Below are positions 27,322 to 34,932 of a stretch of DNA of 64,000 nucleotides, piece by piece. The notes under the pieces are model-generated. The model was not told where the DNA came from. It saw nothing but the letters and a program-made list of their open reading frames with translations, and searched no databases. The DNA comes from JBGPHT01 sp041484525 (GTDB taxonomy: Bacteria; Acidobacteriota; Terriglobia; Bryobacterales; Bryobacteraceae): positions 1-64,000 of the forward strand of contig JBGPHT010000017.1 in assembly GCA_041484525.1 (NCBI GenBank), read 5' to 3'. How positions within the stretch are numbered: the first letter of the stretch is position 1; each line of letters opens with the position of its first letter. The translations under genes were made by a program, and so were the position numbers.

Positions 27322-29133
27322 CTACCTCGTCACGTTCAGTGCCTGTAGCGGGTCCAGCCGGCAGATCCAGGAATACAGCCTCTGGCGTTCCTCGGGACTG
27401 TCGTCGGATTTCGCCAGGCAGCCGTAGAGCAGGGCCAGCGGATTCGCCAGAATGTCGGCCGCCTCCCAATCTTCCAGCTTGCGCCGCTCGATTTCCGCCG
27501 CCAGCTCCTGCAGAATCGGCATCGCCACCGGCGCGTGTCCGGTCGAAACGCACAACCGCGCCAGTTGCACCTTGCGCAGGAAGCGTCCGCGGCCGGTGCG
27601 TTCCTGCGTCAGTTCCCGCATCAGCAGCTCGATTCCCTCCTGCGGCCGGCCGGCTCGCGCCGCCTGCAAGGCGAGTTCGAAAGTATCGGGCGGCGCGGGC
27701 GCGCCCGGCTGTTGATCGCCCTGGTCCATGCCGTAGGAAGCCGCTGCCGCCATCGAATACGCGGCCTGCCCCGTGCCGGGATGTTCCTTGATCCAAGCCA
27801 GCGTCTCCGCGTTGGCCGTCGGCGTGTCGTCCATCAGGGTCAGTTCGGGAAGCTGCGGATAATCCGCCAGCAGCGCGCGCAATTCCGAAATCACGGACAT
27901 GCGGATGGGATCGTAATAGCCCCCAAGTTCGGAGCAGGCGCGGCCCACGTAGCGCTGTAGATCCAGCCAGCCGCGGCCGCACTCCATCCCCATGGCGGTT
28001 TCGGCGGCCTCCAGCACTTCGGTCCAGTTGGCCTGGAGCGAGAGCAGTTTGATATTCTGCCGGATCTCGGTTGGGGGCGCCGCCAGCAGCGTCTGGTCGA
28101 TTGTGGAACCGGCCGCGCGCACTTCGCCCCAGCGCAATCCGCGCAGCATGAGGTACGGAGCCGGATGGCACGGGTCCTGCTGGCGCAGGAATTTCGCCGC
28201 CGCCACGACGCGCCGGATGGCGTCGTCGCGGTCCACCGGCTCCGCCGAAAGCCCTCTCTTGCGCGCCGCGCCGCGAATCGGCGTCGCCCCTGACGCAGCG
28301 TCTTCCTGCGCTTCCTCGGCGTCGGCCTCTGCTGCGACCTCCGCCTCCGCCACCGGCTCGTCCGGTTCCTTCACCCGCTTTTGCTGCAGCAGAATGTAGA
28401 CCGTCTGCCGCACTTCCTGCAGGATGCGATCCAAAGTTCCGAACGTGGGGCTGACGTCTTTGAACTTCTCGTCGCACACCTGCCCCAGCGCGCTCAGGGA
28501 CTCCGCGGTGGCGTCGAACGTCTCGATCAGGTTCACGTAAAACTTCTTCGGCGTTTCCTCGAAGTCCTTGTCGAACCCTTCTTCCGTGATCTTGCCTTCG
28601 GCGATGGCGTCGAGGCGGACCTGCATCTTCTCTTCGCTAGCGGACGCCGCTTCTTCCGTCCCGATGGCGCGCGATTCCTTATACTGCAGCCAATTGAGAC
28701 CGCCGCGCGTCAGGGGCGAGCCCTTCAGCGGCATTTCCAGGCGATCGCCGACCCATTGCAGCGGGGCCGCCCGGTACTCCGCGTCGCCATCCTCCAGCTC
28801 CGGGTATAGTCCATCCCAGAAGTTTTCGAGGAAGCCGCGCGTCATATCGAGCACTTCCCGCAGACCGCTCACGCCTTCGCGCCGCAGCATGGCTTCCGCC
28901 AGCCATGCCGCCAGTTGCAGGTCTTTAGTTTTGGTGGCCAGCGCGTCGCCAATCAGCTTGACGGTGAGTTGCCAGTCGGCGACCTTGCGCTCGTGTTTCC
29001 AGTCTCCCTGCGGCGCGTCGTCGTCCTCGCGGCGGGCTTCCTTGATCTTGTCGTAGACCGGCGCGTACCTGAGGTTCTCGCCTGCGGGTTTGTCGGCCGA
29101 AATCGGATTCAGCAGATCATTGCGCAGAGGCAT
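27322..29133 (-). CDS. tssA: T6SS protein TssA (ImpA N-terminal domain)
   Basis: A 603-residue TssA, the cap/priming protein that coordinates baseplate and tail growth. The ImpA-type N-domain is clear: LLNPISADKPAGENLRY (residues about 7-23), DWQLTVKLIGDALATKTKD, AAWLAEAMLRREGVSGL and ENFWDGLYPELEDGD. The middle has an acidic Ala/Glu-rich linker (PVAEAEVAAEADAEEAQED), and the C-terminal half is helical (FELALQAARAGRPQEGIEL). The length places it among the long TssA proteins. It overlaps tagJ by 17 bp upstream and is 3 bp from tssE downstream. Confidence 0.9.
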   Translation of the reverse strand: MPLRNDLLNPISADKPAGENLRYAPVYDKIKEARREDDDAPQGDWKHERKVADWQLTVKLIGDALATKTKDLQLAAWLAEAMLRREGVSGLREVLDMTRGFLENFWDGLYPELEDGDAEYRAAPLQWVGDRLEMPLKGSPLTRGGLNWLQYKESRAIGTEEAASASEEKMQVRLDAIAEGKITEEGFDKDFEETPKKFYVNLIETFDATAESLSALGQVCDEKFKDVSPTFGTLDRILQEVRQTVYILLQQKRVKEPDEPVAEAEVAAEADAEEAQEDAASGATPIRGAARKRGLSAEPVDRDDAIRRVVAAAKFLRQQDPCHPAPYLMLRGLRWGEVRAAGSTIDQTLLAAPPTEIRQNIKLLSLQANWTEVLEAAETAMGMECGRGWLDLQRYVGRACSELGGYYDPIRMSVISELRALLADYPQLPELTLMDDTPTANAETLAWIKEHPGTGQAAYSMAAAASYGMDQGDQQPGAPAPPDTFELALQAARAGRPQEGIELLMRELTQERTGRGRFLRKVQLARLCVSTGHAPVAMPILQELAAEIERRKLEDWEAADILANPLALLYGCLAKSDDSPEERQRLYSWICRLDPLQALNVTR

Positions 29134-29854
29134 GATGTTCGGGGGCAGTTATGGCAGCGGTAATCTCGAGATGGCGCAACTCCAGAAGCGGGAACTCTTC
29201 GCCGTCCACCAGCAGCATCTTCTGCCCAAACGGAATCATATCGCCGTTCTCCTGTTTTTCCCAAACAGTGGAACGTCCCAGTTTCACGGCGTCGTCGGCG
29301 TGCCGGAAACTGAGGGGCGCGAGCGCCGGCATCAACACTTCTCCCAACTCGGTTCCCTTGAACGCCGGGCCGGTGCGCACCAGGGCCGGCGGCCACAACA
29401 GATCGCGCAGTCGTTTCGGCGCTTGCATTTCGACCGATGCCACGTGAGCCAGAGGCAGCCACATGCATTGCCCCGCCGCGTAGATCTCGAGGCGCGGCCC
29501 GATTCGCGGGTCGGCGTCCTCTATGGATTCGAACGCCTGCCCGTTCAGTGTGCCCGCCACCGGCGCTTCATCCGCCCGCACCTCGGGATAGTCTTTCTTG
29601 GCGAAAAGATCGTTCCGCATCCGGTCGGCATTCATGGCCGCCCGGTAGAGCAGCGCGCCCGTCGCCGAATCCGGCCCCTGCCCGGCGAGCACGTCCAGGT
29701 GCTTCTGGGCGCGGTCGTACTCGCCCGCAAAGCAGAGGAGCTCGAAAAGAAAAGTGCGCCGTTTGGTGTCGGTGGGGTTATCGCGCAACTCGGCGCCCAG
29801 CGCCTGAATGGCCGCCCCGAGTTGCCCGGCGTGGTAGAGTTCTCTAGCTGTCAT
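29117..29854 (-). CDS. tagJ: T6SS accessory protein TagJ (ImpE)
   Basis: A 245-residue ImpE/TagJ-type protein. TagJ proteins bind the sheath component TssB and are thought to influence ClpV-driven disassembly. Two TPR-like helical pairs open the protein (TARELYHAGQLGAAIQALGA, residues 2-21; RTFLFELLCFAGEYDRAQKH), and the C-terminal part carries the ImpE signature ALVRTGPAFKGTELGEVL and MPALAPLSFRH. ATG 29854 is preferred over ATG 29887 because GGGAG is 9 bp upstream and the protein then begins at the TPR helix. Gap to the hcp gene upstream is 95 bp. Confidence 0.88.
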   Translation of the reverse strand: MTARELYHAGQLGAAIQALGAELRDNPTDTKRRTFLFELLCFAGEYDRAQKHLDVLAGQGPDSATGALLYRAAMNADRMRNDLFAKKDYPEVRADEAPVAGTLNGQAFESIEDADPRIGPRLEIYAAGQCMWLPLAHVASVEMQAPKRLRDLLWPPALVRTGPAFKGTELGEVLMPALAPLSFRHADDAVKLGRSTVWEKQENGDMIPFGQKMLLVDGEEFPLLELRHLEITAAITAPEHHASAQ

Positions 29855-29949
29855 GAAGAAGGGCTCCCGCAGCGCCTTGACCGCCAACGCGGTTTGAAAC
29901 GCCGACCCGGAGGACGCCTCCTGGCCCGCGCCGGCGCTGGCGCATGCAT

Positions 29950-30510
29950 CTAGACTTTCACGTTCTGCTTCACGTTCCAGCCGCCGTGAATGGCGCCGCC
30001 CTGCGGCTTGCCGTCCGGCCCCTGCGGCTGGTAGTCGATGGTCATCGCGGCGAAGTTGAGGCTAATGGATTCAGTCGGGAAATTGTCAGACGGACTACCG
30101 CTAGCCACAATCTTGCCCGACGCCTGCCCCGTGGCCAAGTCTCGCGGTGATACGATGCCACCGCCCGAGTGTCCAGCCTGCTCTACCGAGGAAACCAGTA
30201 CGTCCGATAGCTTGATCTTCAAGTACTCCAGGTGGTCGCCGCCCGCTTTGCGGACCGTGATCAGAGCTTCCTTAAGATGTTCGCCGGTGCAGCACTTCTG
30301 GAAAAGGACCGGCGACGACTGATCGAGGGAGTGGACAAAGCTAAAGTCGTGGAACGACACCTTTCCGGTGCCGCCGCCGCCTCCATAAGCGGAGCTTCCC
30401 GTTTGATTGGCTCCAAAGCTGAAGCTTACGATGTCGATTTCACCCTTGTGCTTGGCGTCCTGCGATTCGCCCTTGAGGTCTGTGATTTTGATAAAAGCGT
30501 CGAATGCCAA
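29950..30510 (-). CDS. hcp: Hcp tube protein, copy 1 (TTG start)
   Basis: A 186-residue Hcp (TssD), the ring-forming inner-tube protein. A TTG start at 30510 is chosen because GGAGG lies 5 bp upstream and the protein then begins with AFDAFIKITDLKGES, exactly where its neighbour begins with AYDAFIKLTDVKGES. The rest is nearly the same as the neighbour (FSFGANQTGSSAYGGGG, KVSFHDFSFVHSLDQSSPV, DYQPQGPDGKPQGG). It differs by an insert of about 23 residues after the V-S-S-V strand (rich in Gly, Ser, Ala), so the outer loop is longer. A GC hairpin precedes it. Confidence 0.92.
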   Translation of the reverse strand: MAFDAFIKITDLKGESQDAKHKGEIDIVSFSFGANQTGSSAYGGGGGTGKVSFHDFSFVHSLDQSSPVLFQKCCTGEHLKEALITVRKAGGDHLEYLKIKLSDVLVSSVEQAGHSGGGIVSPRDLATGQASGKIVASGSPSDNFPTESISLNFAAMTIDYQPQGPDGKPQGGAIHGGWNVKQNVKV

Positions 30511-30527
30511 TGTAGCCTCCGTCTTTC

Positions 30528-30556
30528 GCCGGCGGCGCCTCCCTGGCCCCGCCGGC
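30528..30556 (-). other. GC-rich hairpin between the two hcp genes
   Basis: Stem GCCGGCGG/CCGCCGGC (30528-30535 with 30549-30556), with a 13-base loop. It sits after the stop of hcp copy 2 and before the TTG start of copy 1. It could protect mRNA or reduce read-through; no T run follows. Confidence 0.4.
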
Positions 30557-30568
30557 ACCGGCATCTTT

Positions 30569-31060
30569 CTAGAATTTCACGTTCTGCTTCACGTCCCATC
30601 CGCCGTGAATGGCCCCGCCCTGCGGCTTGCCGTCCGGCCCCTGCGGCTGGTAGTCCATTCCCATCTTGGAGAAGTTGAGGCTCACGGATTCCAATGGCAC
30701 CTCACCCCCGCTATGAGCGCTGCCGGATGGGCTTACCGACGAAACCAGTACATCCACCAGCTTGATCTTCAAGTACTCCAGTTGCTCGCCGCCCGCCTTC
30801 CGAACGGTGATCAGAGCCTCCTTGAGATGTTCTCCAGTAGCGCACTTCTGGAAAAGTACCGGCGATGACTGGTCCACAGAGTGGACAAAGCTGAAGTCGT
30901 GAAACGATGCTTTGCCGGTGCCGCCGCCGCCGCCCGTCGCAGAACTTCCGGTTTGATTCACGCCAAAGCTGAAGCTCAGGATGTCGATTTCGCTTTTGTG
31001 TTTGGAATCCGTGGATTCACCCTTTACGTCCGTGAGCTTGATAAATGCGTCGTATGCCAT
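30569..31060 (-). CDS. hcp: Hcp tube protein, copy 2
   Basis: A 163-residue Hcp of normal family length. It begins AYDAFIKLTDVKGES and contains the conserved GVNQTGSSATGGGG, KASFHDFSFVHSVDQSSPV, CATGEHLKEALITVRKAGG and the C-terminal WDVKQNVKF. It is the nearer of two tandem copies to tssC, which lies 68 bp upstream and is separated by a 10-bp-stem hairpin. GGAGGAG 6 bp before ATG is a strong ribosome-binding site. As Hcp is needed in many copies and is also a chaperone for small effectors, two copies with different loop lengths may carry different cargo; that is inference. Confidence 0.93.
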   Translation of the reverse strand: MAYDAFIKLTDVKGESTDSKHKSEIDILSFSFGVNQTGSSATGGGGGTGKASFHDFSFVHSVDQSSPVLFQKCATGEHLKEALITVRKAGGEQLEYLKIKLVDVLVSSVSPSGSAHSGGEVPLESVSLNFSKMGMDYQPQGPDGKPQGGAIHGGWDVKQNVKF

Positions 31061-31086
31061 GCAGGCTCCTCCTCGTTGGTTGAATT

Positions 31087-31116
31087 GGCCCGCGGCTTCC
31101 TAACCGGCCGCGGGCC
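31087..31116 (-). other. Perfect 10-bp hairpin between tssC and hcp
   Basis: Stem GGCCCGCGGC/GCCGCGGGCC (31087-31096 with 31107-31116) and a 10-base loop, located 12 bp after the tssC stop. Only AATTC follows on the minus strand, so it is a weak terminator or an RNA-stabilising structure that could raise hcp mRNA over tssBC mRNA. Confidence 0.5.
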
Positions 31117-31128
31117 GGGATGGGTACG

Positions 31129-32616
31129 CTATTTTGCGCTCTGCGGCAGATCCGCCACCAGGCGCAAAGAGACCGACAGTTCGTCTAACTGGAAGTGCGG
31201 CTTCAGAAACGCCACGGCGCGGTAGGCGCCCGGCTTGCCCGGCACCTCCACTACTTCCACCTTTGCCTCGCGCAGCGGCTTGCTGGCCTTGACAGCCGCC
31301 GATACATCGTCGTTCCCCACCACGTACTGCAGGATCCAATTGTTGAGGAAACTCTCACACTCCTTGCGTGACATGAAGCTTCCGATCTTGTCCCGCATCA
31401 TGGCCTTCAGGTAGTGTGCGAAGCGCGAGATCGCCAGAATGTAAGGCAACTGCGTGGAGAGCCGCGCACTGGCGTTGGCGGCTTCCTTGTCGTACATCTT
31501 GGCCTTCTGGGCCGATTGCACGCTGAAGTACGCCGCGTAATCGGTCCCCTTGCAGTGAACCAGCGGAATGAATCCCAGGTCGGCCAGTTCCTTCTCCCGA
31601 CGGTCCGTGATGGGCGCTTCGGTCGGGCACTTCAGCGCGATGTCGCCGGAATCGGTGGTGAACGTGTGGGTCGGCAAGCCTTCCACCAGGCCGCCGCCTT
31701 CCACTCCGCGGATGGCCGCGCACCAGCCGTAGTTGGCGAACGCCCCCGTCAGGCGCGCTCCCAAAGCGTACGCGGCATTACCCCAGAGATACTTGTCGTG
31801 GTCGCTGCCGTCCACTCCCTCTTCATAGTTGAAGGCTTCGACCGAAACGCCGCCCTTGCCATACGGCAGGCGCATCAGCACGTGCGGCAGGCACAGCCCC
31901 ACGTAGCGCGAGTCCTCGCTCTGCCGGAAGCTCTTCCACTTGGCGTACTCCGAGCTGTCGAAAATCTTCGCCATGTCCCGGGCCGCGTCGATATTGGTAA
32001 AGCTATCCTGGTTGAGCATTTCCGGAGACGCCGCCGACAGGAAGGGCGCGTGCGCCGCGGATGCGACTTGGGCCACCTTCTCCAGCAACTCGATCTCTTC
32101 CGGACCCCTGCCGAATTCGTAGTCGCCGATCAGAGCGCCGAACGGCGCGCCGCCGAAAACGCCGAATTCCTCTTCGTAGACTTTCTTGAACAGCGCGCTC
32201 TGATCGAATTCCGGAGCCCGCTGCAGGTCGCGCAGCAGATCCTTCTTGGTGGCATTTAGCACCTTGATCTTAAGCTTGTCGCTGGTTTCGCTTTGGTCGA
32301 GCAGGTATTTGAGACCGCGCCAGCTCGCCTCCAGCTTCTGAAAGTCCTTGTTGTGCAGGACCGCATTCAGTTGCAGGGAGACCAGGTGGTCGATCTGCGC
32401 GATGCGCGCGTTGATCATGGCCTCGGCGTCTTTCGACACCGTCATGGTGCCGTCGAGCACCTGCGCCACGAAGTCCTTAATCAGGTTTTTCCCGCGCTCT
32501 TTGGCTGCCGGGTCGCGTGCCAGCCGGCCTTCCTGCACGATCTGATCCAGCAGGCTGCCCTCTACGGTTTCACCCGCCGCCGGCTGTCCGGCGGTAGCCT
32601 TTTGCGGATCACTCAT
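31129..32616 (-). CDS. tssC: T6SS contractile sheath protein TssC
   Basis: A 495-residue TssC (VipB/ImpC), the large sheath subunit. Family features: AMINARIAQIDHLVSLQLN (residues about 66-84), ASWRGLKYLLDQSETSDKLK, FGALIGDYEFGRGPEEIEL, HAPFLSAASPEML and WKSFRQSEDSRYVGLCLPH. The C-terminal segments ISRFAHYLKAMMRDKIGSF and KPHFQLDELSVSLRLVADLP are also typical. Start overlaps the end of tssB by 8 bp, giving coupled synthesis of the two sheath partners. Nothing is missing. Confidence 0.95.
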   Translation of the reverse strand: MSDPQKATAGQPAAGETVEGSLLDQIVQEGRLARDPAAKERGKNLIKDFVAQVLDGTMTVSKDAEAMINARIAQIDHLVSLQLNAVLHNKDFQKLEASWRGLKYLLDQSETSDKLKIKVLNATKKDLLRDLQRAPEFDQSALFKKVYEEEFGVFGGAPFGALIGDYEFGRGPEEIELLEKVAQVASAAHAPFLSAASPEMLNQDSFTNIDAARDMAKIFDSSEYAKWKSFRQSEDSRYVGLCLPHVLMRLPYGKGGVSVEAFNYEEGVDGSDHDKYLWGNAAYALGARLTGAFANYGWCAAIRGVEGGGLVEGLPTHTFTTDSGDIALKCPTEAPITDRREKELADLGFIPLVHCKGTDYAAYFSVQSAQKAKMYDKEAANASARLSTQLPYILAISRFAHYLKAMMRDKIGSFMSRKECESFLNNWILQYVVGNDDVSAAVKASKPLREAKVEVVEVPGKPGAYRAVAFLKPHFQLDELSVSLRLVADLPQSAK

Positions 32617-33130
32617 TGCCGCCCTCCTTCAAACCCAGCTCGGTACGGAGCTTGGCCAGTTTGTCCTTATCGGTGACGGCGTCGCGCAGCATCTCTTCCA
32701 GTTTGTCGTTGCCTTGCATGCTGCCGCGCAGGTCGGAAAGGCGATCCCGGAGTTCCAGCAGCTCGCGCAGCGGTTTCACCTGGCGCGCCACATTGTCGGG
32801 AGAAAAATCCTCCAGACTCTTGAAATTCAGATCCACCTTGATGTTCCCGGCGTTGGGATCTTCGCTCAGCTTGTTCTCCACCGAGTACGCCAGGTGCGGT
32901 TTCATACTCTCCAGGACCGTGTCGAAATTATCCGGCGTAATTTCAACGAACTTGCGGTCCTTCAAACGGGGAAGCGGGTCTACCGGCTGTCCCGTGAAAT
33001 CTCCCAGGACCCCCATCACGAACGGCAATTCCTTTACTTCGATGGCGTCGCCGACTTCCACGTCGTACGTTAGCTGGACGCGGGGCGCGCGGACACGATC
33101 GAGTTTATGCTGTGTGCTTTGTCTTGCCAT
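32609..33130 (-). CDS. tssB: T6SS contractile sheath protein TssB
   Basis: A 173-residue TssB (VipA/ImpB), the small sheath subunit that pairs with TssC and is bound by ClpV in its partner's presence. Recognisable segments are VQLTYDVEVGDAIEVKELPF (residues about 18-37), GVLGDFTGQP, RKFVEITPDNFDTVLESMKP (about 59-78), KVDLNFKSLEDFSPDNVARQ and LLELRDRLSDLRG. It is the first gene of the minus-strand operon: GGAGG lies 7 bp before ATG 33130 and a promoter-like site lies about 100 bp upstream. Confidence 0.95.
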   Translation of the reverse strand: MARQSTQHKLDRVRAPRVQLTYDVEVGDAIEVKELPFVMGVLGDFTGQPVDPLPRLKDRKFVEITPDNFDTVLESMKPHLAYSVENKLSEDPNAGNIKVDLNFKSLEDFSPDNVARQVKPLRELLELRDRLSDLRGSMQGNDKLEEMLRDAVTDKDKLAKLRTELGLKEGGNE

Positions 33131-33167
33131 GCAGTTACCTCCGCAGTGGACTTCCGTTTTCCGGCGC

Positions 33168-33190
33168 CTCTGTGGCCCCGGCCACTAGAG
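33168..33190 (-). promoter_or_regulatory. Inverted repeat in the tssB leader
   Basis: CTCT-GTGGCC-CC-GGCCAC-TAGAG on the plus strand forms a near-perfect inverted repeat, placed between the proposed transcription start (about 33226) and the tssB ribosome-binding site. It could be an operator or an RNA stem. Two direct repeats of GTGGCCGAT follow immediately upstream. Confidence 0.4.
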
Positions 33191-33232
33191 GGTATCAGAA
33201 AACGCCATCGGCCACTATCGGCCACGGATGTG

Positions 33233-33261
33233 ATTATACGCTCGGTTCGGTGGAGTTTGCA
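33233..33261 (-). promoter_or_regulatory. Promoter-like site for the tssBC operon
   Basis: The minus strand contains a perfect -10 TATAAT (33233-33238). At 17 bp upstream lies TGCAAA (33256-33261), a poor -35. It is the only good sigma-70-like match in the 212 bp before tssB. No sigma-54 -24/-12 pair was found. Confidence 0.5.
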
Positions 33262-33342
33262 CTGCCTCGATGGGGAATCGATGGGAAATCGGTACTGGGA
33301 GGGCGCCCGGCTCCGCTGCCCACGTACCGAATATTTGAAATT

Positions 33343-34896
33343 TCAGCTCTTGGCTAAATCCGATAGCACCGGTCTCTCTCGTAATATAAGGATACCTTGC
33401 GAGACCAGTGCCCCCAAAACCCCGGCGAATTCCTCCTCCGTAGTCTCTACACCGATCATGCCCGCTTGCCTGGTTCTTTCGAAATGTTCGCGCCAGGTGT
33501 GCTTTCCGTCACATTCCGAGATCACCGCCACCAGCCAACTCTTGCACATCAATTGGGAACGGAAGGGCCCGTCCGACTCGATGGCGAAGGCTTCGGGAGT
33601 GAATCGTCCGTCCCGCAGGCGGTGCAGAACGCGCAGTTCGGAACCGGGCGTGATCGAAGGGTGCGAGTCGAGCAGGTGCGACGTAAACGCCGGGTCGTGC
33701 GACTCCGTCTGCCAATCGAGCAGCCAATCCTGGTGCTCCGGACGGAACTCCGTACCTTTTTGCACGCGCGCCGTCAGCGCCTCCCGGTCACCCGAGTTCC
33801 GCCGGATCAAAATCGACCCATAGAAGAGAAACTCGGCTTTTCGCCGGCGCCACGTGTCGGTCCAGAACTTCAGATCGTCCAGCGAAATCGCCTCCTTCGC
33901 CAGCGAGTTCGCCACGAATTCCTTGGGCGGCCGCAGGGAGTGCGAGACCAGGATGAGGTCGAACTCTGCCTGGCGCTCGCCCAGCCATTTGCGAATGCGC
34001 TGCTCGAACGCTTCGCCCTCGCAGTCGGCGCCCAGCACCAGCGAGTAGAAGCGCCCGCCGATCCGCAGGAACTCGGGCAGGCCCTCGATCGCGCGCCGCA
34101 GGATCTGTTCGCCATCGTCGCCGCCGTCGCGGAAAATCAGCTTCGTCTTGGGCGAGGGGACATACGGCGGATGCGTCACGATGCGGTCGAAGGTGAGACC
34201 GCGCACCGGCTCGTACAGATCGCCCTCGAGCATGGTTACGTTGCCCACGTGGTTGAGCTTCCGGTTGAACTCCGCGAAGTGCACCGAGCGCCCCGCGATG
34301 TCCGTGCCCCACACGTGCTGCGCGTAGTTCGCCGCCGCCAACGCCGCCACGCCGCTGCCCGTGCCCAAGTCGAGCAGGGCTTCACACGGAGTGTGCGGCA
34401 GGCTCGCCAGAAACTCGCGCGTGTTCAGGATGACCCCTGGGTACACCACGTCCGCCGGCAGCCAGTATCGGGACCCATCGGGAGCTGACGCACGGTCGCC
34501 GGCCAGCAAAACGGTTCCATCCGCGGGGTACATCGTGATGGGCGAGAACCAGCGGTCGGGCTGAACCGAGTCGCGCACCAGCAGTCCAAAACTTTCGAGC
34601 AGCGCCGGCCCGCCCGCCGGCAGCATAGCTTCGAGAATCCGTTGCTCCACGAATTCGCCATCCAGCACCAGCCGGATCAGGACATCCACCGGCTCCTCGA
34701 TCTCGACTGCCTTCGTACGGCCGTTTCGGATGCTCACGAAGTCGATAACCTGCGGAATATCCAGTCGCCGGCAGATGGATTCGCGGGTGAATGAGCAGGC
34801 ATCGAGCAACTCACGCAGTGCGGCAAATTCTTCATCCGTTCCGATCCGCGGAAGCAATAGATGTAGAGGGTGCGTCACCGCCGGCGCCGATTCCAT
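33343..34896 (-). CDS. Class I SAM-dependent methyltransferase (small-methyltransferase type)
   Basis: A 517-residue protein from ATG 34896; the frame stays open further upstream but there it only mirrors the divergent gene. Residues 176-182 (DLGTGSG) are the SAM-binding loop, 198-200 (TDI) fits the acidic end of strand 2, and 242-245 (HPPY) replaces the usual N-P-P-Y of PrmC-like and RNA/protein methyltransferases. The N-terminal 110 residues look like a winged-helix-like recognition domain and the C-terminal 170 residues are unassigned. The His in place of Asn at the substrate motif is odd. It lies upstream of tssB on the same strand, 212 bp away. Substrate unknown. Confidence 0.7.
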   Translation of the reverse strand: MESAPAVTHPLHLLLPRIGTDEEFAALRELLDACSFTRESICRRLDIPQVIDFVSIRNGRTKAVEIEEPVDVLIRLVLDGEFVEQRILEAMLPAGGPALLESFGLLVRDSVQPDRWFSPITMYPADGTVLLAGDRASAPDGSRYWLPADVVYPGVILNTREFLASLPHTPCEALLDLGTGSGVAALAAANYAQHVWGTDIAGRSVHFAEFNRKLNHVGNVTMLEGDLYEPVRGLTFDRIVTHPPYVPSPKTKLIFRDGGDDGEQILRRAIEGLPEFLRIGGRFYSLVLGADCEGEAFEQRIRKWLGERQAEFDLILVSHSLRPPKEFVANSLAKEAISLDDLKFWTDTWRRRKAEFLFYGSILIRRNSGDREALTARVQKGTEFRPEHQDWLLDWQTESHDPAFTSHLLDSHPSITPGSELRVLHRLRDGRFTPEAFAIESDGPFRSQLMCKSWLVAVISECDGKHTWREHFERTRQAGMIGVETTEEEFAGVLGALVSQGILILRERPVLSDLAKS

Positions 34897-34932
34897 GTGC
34901 TGAGAATAACACCGGCGGGGTACCCTGAACGC

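Noticed and set aside
33140..33342. Sigma-54 promoter before tssB
   Set aside because: No GG-N10-GC pair with the needed TTGC context was found; the TATAAT box is the better candidate.
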